9,665 bases of DNA from Spirochaetaceae bacterium (lineage in GTDB: Bacteria; Spirochaetota; Spirochaetia; Treponematales; Breznakiellaceae). Location of the stretch: positions 1 to 9,665 of the forward strand of contig JAISZQ010000259.1 of NCBI GenBank assembly GCA_031269165.1. The letters run 5' to 3'. How positions within the stretch are numbered: the stretch's first letter is position 1; every line of letters starts with the position of its first letter. Below, piece by piece: positions 6,901 through 9,665 of this stretch. Below the pieces are notes generated by a model. The model saw only the letters and a program-made list of their open reading frames with translations. It did not search any database and had not been told where the DNA came from. A program made the translations under genes and the position numbers.

Positions 6901-9665
6901 GGAAACAAAATTACTATAGCCGGACCGGCAACGCTATGGTTACTGCCGGGGCTCTGCTCATGGTCGTTCCTTGGACCATAGGACACGGGATCATGTTAAT
7001 GGTGGTGGGGTTTTCGTTGCTGTACGAGCGCGACATGGGCAGGGAAACCATGCGCCGACTGGACACGCAGGCTGACGAATACGCGAAAATAGTCGGCGAA
7101 ACCCAGAGCACCGTATTCAGCAATTTTGCGGCGATTGACTCGAAGCTCAAAGCCTACCACAAATCCTGCGACCGGCTGGCAACGCTTATCGGCGAAGCGG
7201 AAGAGGGCGAGAACGCGAACTGGACGCTCATACAGGCGTCGCTCAAAGAGGCCGGAATCGAGGCGGACGTTATCAGTGAAATAAAACGCTCGTGGACTGA
7301 TTTAGAGGCGGATGAAACATGGGAGGGCGTTTATTCCAATTCCGCCGAGGCTCTTGAGGGAACCGCGTCATGGACACGGCGGGAAAAAGAAAACATAAAG
7401 CGGTCCCTCGAAGACGAGTGGGCCGGGGACGAGCGGGCGCGGCAGGGGGAGTACGCGGAGTACCGCGACGTGTTCGGCCGGTATGTAGACGGGCAGGCGG
7501 ATGAGGCGGCGCTGGAGGCCGCCGCGTCCACAGCGTTCGGCGCGGAGGCGGCGGCGCAGAAACGGCTGCTTTCGGACATAGCCTCCGTCACGATGGAGAA
7601 TTTTCAGGGCATAACCATCGACGGGGCGGCGTTTGGCAAGGAATATATAACGCTGGCCCAGGATTATCTTGGCCTGACAGACCGGGCGTATGCGGCGCGT
7701 TATAACGCGGAGTGGGCCGCCCGGTCCGGCGAGTGGGAGGCGCAGCTTCTTGACATCGCGCAGAAACGGCAGTCTTACACGGAGGCGGCCGGGCTGATTC
7801 AGCGGCGCGGGCTTGCCGACTGGGACGCGGGCATGAAAAACATGGCGGCGGCCTATACGAAATGGCGGGACACCTTTATCGGCGAGTACGAGCGGGTGAG
7901 CGGGAACTGGGACGCGGCGTATCTTGCGGGGCTGTTGGAGAAAGAAGAATGGATAAGCCGGGCATCCGAGGCGGCGGGTGACGCTTCGTCCGCCGCGCTG
8001 TTTGCGGCTGCGGGCATGGAGAGCGCGTCCCGCATCTGGGACACGTACAGCCCAAGCGGGATGCTTGTTGACGACGCGGCGGCGCGTTCCGGCAGCATTC
8101 TTGCGGAGATTTTGAGCGGCGCGGGGATAACCAGCCTTGAGAGCGCGTTCCGGGCGGCAGCGGGACAGGCGAACACCGTTTCCACGCAGGTACAGCGGGG
8201 GTTAAGCGCGGCGGCGATGCTGGACACGGGGCGTATTCAGGTGAAAGCGGCGGTATTGGCGCGGGAGGCCCGCGACGCGCTGTCCGAGCGGGAGATAAAG
8301 CGTCTTGCGGAGATGGTGCGTCTGGCGGCGGAAGAGGCGGTAAAAGGGCTGAAAGACAGCGTGGACGGAGCGAACCGCAACTTTGACAAAAGCATGGACG
8401 AGACGTTCAAACTGCGCGGGCAGTGGACACGGAGTGGGAACACGTATCAGAAGGATATTATCGTCGGCTCGACACTGTTCGACGCGGCCGTCACGGAATC
8501 CCAGACGGTGGAAGCCTACCGGTATTACAGCCGCCCGGTGGAGTTAAAAACGGATATGAGCCAGGACCGGATAGAGAAACTGGACGGGTATTCGGTGCGG
8601 GTACTTATCGCGCTTCTGCAAGACGAGGTGACCGGGATATCGGAGGTGATTTTCGGGACACCTGAAGAGAACCGTGTGGCGGCGGCGAGCCGGAGCAAGG
8701 AGGGAGCGGGGACGTTCGGGAAGCACATCGGGTACCAGTCGGAAATGCGGGACGGGGCGACACCCGACAAGAGTCTTGGGGAGTATTTTCTGGGGGATCC
8801 GGCCGGCGAGATGGGGCGGCTGATGGAGTACTTTGATTACTACTACGCCGTTGAAGGGAACGGGATAGCGGCGATGGGAGTCGCGCCGTGGGACAAGAGC
8901 CTGTGGGACGACCGGAACAGCTGGTTCAAGGCACCGACACTGAGGGGGATTGCGGATATAGCGGTCGGGATAGCGCTGGGAGGCGCAGGGGGCTTGCTGG
9001 ACGACGCGGTGTTTGCTATAATGGACATAGCAAACGGCAAGGATCCGCGGGAAGTGGGTGTGGAGTTTGGAAAGAAGGCGTTGTCGACGGCGGTAAGCGC
9101 GGGGATGCAGGGGCTGTTTAGCGGAGCGAACGCGGCGGTGAACGGGATGACGGCGGGGCTTGACAAGACAATTGGACAGACGGCGATGGGCTTTATGCAG
9201 GGAACGATGACGAATATCGCCACGAGCGCGATAAGCTCTGTTACCTACTCGTCGGGGAAGGGCTTCGGGTTTGACGATGAGGCGTTTGGCAAGAGCATAC
9301 AGGCTGGGCTGGTGAACAGCGCGGTACAGGCGACGCAGACGGCAACCGGCGGGCTGCTGGGGGCCATAAACGACAAAACGGTAAACACGCACGCGGGATT
9401 TTCTGTAGCAAATAAAATAAACGCGGGGAATTTTGCGAATTTCGTTGGCAGTATGGCCGGGGAAGCGGTAAATTACGCGGCTACGGGGAGTTTTAACTTG
9501 AATGTGCTGAATCTGTCTGACCTGACCGGAGGGGCACTGAATTCAGGGCTGCTGGAACTGCATCTGGGGAAAGACGGTATGAGCATGAACATCGGGACAG
9601 GCGGGGCGAACGCGAGCCTCGGGACGGTGAGTAACGCGCTGAAAGGGGCGGCGGTGCTGGGGACG
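867..9665 (+). CDS. Giant secreted or envelope protein, spirochaete TIGR04388-like (3' partial)
   Basis: I translated the frame from 867 to the window end and found 2,933 codons with no stop, ending exactly on a codon boundary. The C-terminus is missing. Layout by residue: 1-37 signal peptide; 38-~490 Trp/Glu-rich helical region with recurrent W-x(n)-E segments; 492-515 Gly/Tyr/Trp/Glu-rich linker; 680-743 coiled coil; 835-850 acidic linker; 1192-1212 Pro/Glu/Asp linker; 1605-1680 second coiled coil; 1851-1868 Pro/Lys/Thr linker; 2023-2053 hydrophobic; then helical sequence to ~2600; 2618-2933 Gly/Ala-rich region with WDDRNSWFKAPTLRG and GLLELHLGKDG. I associate these last motifs and the overall plan with very long Leptospira proteins (TIGR04388 group), from memory only. 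Only two cysteines occur (residues 1053 and 2101). No catalytic motif such as HExxH is visible. The role is unknown: it could be a surface or structural protein, or a polymorphic-toxin-like carrier whose effector end lies downstream. That the gene is real is near certain; the family is moderate. Confidence 0.9.
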   Translation, partial: MKKTRKFPGEGIGFNRVIAGVLLFVMTAGVVPAEGLAGLGEKAGFDRSVFDYQFERADREASPERWRETAREGLSFAVSAWERYAAELFADAAMFAEAREEVIEWGEEELQRRYVAYLAGQFFLVQSAKTRGETREAVRTANLELLYEHDEAGNVKIDEKSGDPVIKYQPESLAEDVLAWREKVGAGNTAEYHFDGLFPELAAYLGENGASEALGREIGFYAEEIRWGLINEFNREMAREETLFIAKRSLDVYSLRGRSEGEAAEVISREVIAETEYIVAQGIASLEERINALSGGAEDLSLGGEDWLNAYRIQFERGLQAWEDAEERFFVRRIEWEQDAGQRYEEGEAAWAEAFYTLQAEQQKWAVKAEELFRAGEQLFINAEAELRESIRQAKEEFDKDVLERREAGSARAGAYLEMYITSGTVVSAAVENIQFWAGGMGKDEYPPAGSAAFDAWVKNELAGELVRLENEIQNIKNERYIRVERTRYKGEGEYSGSGYYWGSEEETYWEWTENPRYRAEIKRNNELLAALQALRPTEITSENVKAALQGFFNNTLVKTDEERPFAEALIGRMDRYREMELWSDLYKTYMAKAVEARNSLQHDFDLVIGKNAGGLVDVLNDTFSSEDFFLDEYQIELIRAEAVKNYWEKRHAIAEAVEQYANLFTGDRATAGDLVSDWEKVRTDYDNALAAYREAQSRLTEEGAEILAAKEDLNEASAALNEANAKLNALYAEYGELMAAYMTDDSSFFAHEFSNAYQVLIENNKAIKAAGTEAVYASYLEHAARYYDLAALDGASALLKEIVTEWEGEKKEQALALLSADSLEDWYSGALGIEPFPEDGEGSEGSNEDFMEGFYDTAIRDRLEHEQAAKKEAASLEKTRMVEGEEYDADLIAELDASITTLGAMIEALDYAGNLSNAVAKYNGERAVRNLRRLYAERGLTMEGYLLPSPRETATALFYAQGDIVQNIARFLAALDEEFSALPGFLSGEARSWKAAFTEYLAAKMKDSGFNPVIDQEGILSAIAADLEKIEAAEKINGFIAEQDTESARYLCAAIDLGVALPPFSIDDLKNEAAKRIAAELGTLYTEAERQERSEIKGNLGQYRDQYAYADDGVWEASLERAAEKIVEQENIRSFDGFTTYDRENTFGDYEKEVINSWLFLEESGLVASDSSFYAQIPSIVSLIIEILSMEPVEPETSDPEDPVDTTEESEFVWVKEVLSEWKDRYGALFVIPSRFLIYTLAGQLEDASDVETVIDALELEVYESAEEIWAKTRLENVDLTNNVLSFSGNGETVNALTESIVLARLKYFAFMEDDAGFEAELAAREVSGAIIETARLFKETIDKETRYYGYDVSGDLFTWALKVQNGNVERAVELADLHTFGNWGDAFITALFGSEGGHKDYFSAMIQKAVGGYVAALQKEINKRQNVLSIAAAQNALEEKMQALVDGDKEHWRYYITEPVTESNNVFENYNNGVTDEEKKLKPGATDKTDEPSDEIKGAVPMLNGFLIDAFERLDFEGKKLDDAFLYYDTVKDQNALTAYAETVRLYMTEADRVWTDDDLKPADYQYTEIYQNAAFDLGNYFYTQDALQGELLKNGASIVLAKKGEAEKQLRVQEKLEEITGQKARYEVLLGEINKAVAAFEETGKAYEVYYEASKEAFVIMEEKRFEYEKQDAIKRWASTAYLASGGEGLSGETEYREPAAERAYSGERLRNAEAALDALVSLYDSGETVRTYQDKEYQEIYEKYKMSFARMMTAVKTSAALNKAIAEETVRNQNLYSDYLNSLRELTGGISHTADFNGPETEDESNTINQFITVENGKLAFHFANANRFEITLTDESGVSSLTEFLTPEAPDKKAPATKNETNNVSAFELSVRELTERLAARYPGGAGFNTMTLAREYLLRKITEDSGNSAFAHSSLPRYQRDQTAVSEYGGLGRMYMDSRSKVYKSAEGDYAWVEAEQQKIWDSLSKEEKEDIEFWTILTLLGETVSPSFSRTDAQVYESLRDSQRRKQNYYSRTGNAMVTAGALLMVVPWTIGHGIMLMVVGFSLLYERDMGRETMRRLDTQADEYAKIVGETQSTVFSNFAAIDSKLKAYHKSCDRLATLIGEAEEGENANWTLIQASLKEAGIEADVISEIKRSWTDLEADETWEGVYSNSAEALEGTASWTRREKENIKRSLEDEWAGDERARQGEYAEYRDVFGRYVDGQADEAALEAAASTAFGAEAAAQKRLLSDIASVTMENFQGITIDGAAFGKEYITLAQDYLGLTDRAYAARYNAEWAARSGEWEAQLLDIAQKRQSYTEAAGLIQRRGLADWDAGMKNMAAAYTKWRDTFIGEYERVSGNWDAAYLAGLLEKEEWISRASEAAGDASSAALFAAAGMESASRIWDTYSPSGMLVDDAAARSGSILAEILSGAGITSLESAFRAAAGQANTVSTQVQRGLSAAAMLDTGRIQVKAAVLAREARDALSEREIKRLAEMVRLAAEEAVKGLKDSVDGANRNFDKSMDETFKLRGQWTRSGNTYQKDIIVGSTLFDAAVTESQTVEAYRYYSRPVELKTDMSQDRIEKLDGYSVRVLIALLQDEVTGISEVIFGTPEENRVAAASRSKEGAGTFGKHIGYQSEMRDGATPDKSLGEYFLGDPAGEMGRLMEYFDYYYAVEGNGIAAMGVAPWDKSLWDDRNSWFKAPTLRGIADIAVGIALGGAGGLLDDAVFAIMDIANGKDPREVGVEFGKKALSTAVSAGMQGLFSGANAAVNGMTAGLDKTIGQTAMGFMQGTMTNIATSAISSVTYSSGKGFGFDDEAFGKSIQAGLVNSAVQATQTATGGLLGAINDKTVNTHAGFSVANKINAGNFANFVGSMAGEAVNYAATGSFNLNVLNLSDLTGGALNSGLLELHLGKDGMSMNIGTGGANASLGTVSNALKGAAVLGT
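2904..3095 (+). other. First coiled-coil segment (residues 680-743)
   Basis: The stretch after W679 is Ala/Glu/Leu/Lys-rich with heptad-like spacing, for example KEDLNEASAALNEANAKL, and lacks Pro and nearly lacks Gly. It is preceded by a W-EKRHAIAEAVEQYA helix. A coiled coil is likely. Its partner, if any, is not shown by the sequence. Confidence 0.55.
3390..3407 (+). repeat. Tandem 9-bp repeat, two copies of GAGGGTTCC
   Basis: Two exact copies in phase with the giant frame encode EGS-EGS inside an acidic linker (residues 835-850). It looks like a small in-frame duplication within a flexible linker, a place where length variation between strains would be tolerated. Confidence 0.6.
4440..4502 (+). 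other. Pro/Asp/Glu-rich linker (residues 1192-1212)
   Basis: The residues begin EPVEPETSDPEDPVDTTEES and separate two helical blocks. Low complexity, repeated Pro and acidic residues, and absence of hydrophobics indicate a flexible inter-domain linker. Similar short linkers occur at 2340-2411, 3369-3416 and 6417-6470 and break the protein into blocks. Confidence 0.5.
5679..5906 (+). other. Second coiled-coil segment (residues 1605-1680)
   Basis: It opens KKGEAEKQLRVQEKLEEI and continues as a long Pro-free, charged helix to W1680. Its composition parallels the first coil (680-743): regular Leu/Ala/Tyr positions among Glu and Lys. The two may be diverged copies of one module, but I see no clear residue-by-residue repeat. 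Confidence 0.5.
6933..7025 (+). other. Hydrophobic membrane segment or hairpin (residues 2023-2053)
   Basis: The segment has two hydrophobic halves, AMVTAGALLMVVPWTIG and GIMLMVVGFSLLY, joined by a His-Gly turn. It is preceded by a basic, polar stretch (RRKQNYYSRTGN) and followed by YERDMGRETMRR. About 31 residues is long for one span and short for two, so it could be one oblique helix or a tight hairpin. It is the only strongly hydrophobic stretch between the signal peptide and the Gly/Ala-rich end. Confidence 0.6.
8718..9665 (+). other. Gly/Ala-rich conserved-looking C-terminal module (residues 2618-2933, open ended)
   Basis: Motifs in order: GKHIGYQSEM (2618-2627), WDDRNSWFKAPTLRG (2680-2694), a small-residue hydrophobic helix ending LLDDAVFAIMD, a run of Gly/Ala/Thr-rich amphipathic segments, then LNVLNLSDLTGGALNSG and GLLELHLGKDG (2894-2904) followed by an NIGTGG turn. 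I recall closely similar wording in long Leptospira and Treponema proteins, ahead of more variable C-termini. This is memory, not a search. The change from charged helices to Gly-rich sequence is directly visible. Confidence 0.5.

Noticed and set aside
8544..9392. 282-residue antisense frame
   Set aside because: In-phase antisense shadow of the Gly/Ala-rich C-terminal region. The product is Arg/Pro/His-rich with no recognisable domain.

Overview
The window is dominated by one giant reading frame. It starts at an ATG at 867 on the + strand and runs without a stop codon to the last base (9665), giving 2,933 codons with the 3' end missing. The predicted product has a Sec-type signal peptide, about 2,000 residues of Ala/Glu/Tyr/Trp-rich helical and coiled-coil sequence broken by short acidic linkers, a hydrophobic segment near residues 2023-2053, another helical stretch, and finally a Gly/Ala-rich region. 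That last region carries motifs (residues ~2618-2915) which I associate from memory with the very long spirochaete proteins typified by the Leptospira TIGR04388 group. I could not run a search, so this family link is a hypothesis. The variable C-terminal end, where an effector or toxin module would sit if the protein is polymorphic-toxin-like, lies beyond the right edge.

Left edge: on the - strand, 1-173 encodes the N-terminal part of an IS30-family transposase. It has a recognisable helix-turn-helix but is interrupted by a +1 frameshift, so it is a pseudogene or carries a sequencing error. It runs off the left edge. A perfect TATAAT and an AGGAGGG Shine-Dalgarno precede its start. The outer end of the element should lie somewhere in about 197-290.

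Between the divergent transposase and giant gene lies about 690 bases with no convincing gene. It is AT-rich on the left and becomes mixed towards 860. It holds a perfect 14-bp palindrome (676-689) and a small leader hairpin (821-837) upstream of the giant gene. The overlapping frames there read like noise.

The organism is probably a spirochaete with a moderately high-GC genome (a Treponema/Leadbettera-like gut lineage is my guess). This rests on the architecture of the giant protein and its GCG/GGG/CGG-rich codon use, and is not proven. The other long frames over 900-9400 are antisense or out-of-frame shadows of the giant gene, and nothing else in that interval needs a separate gene.
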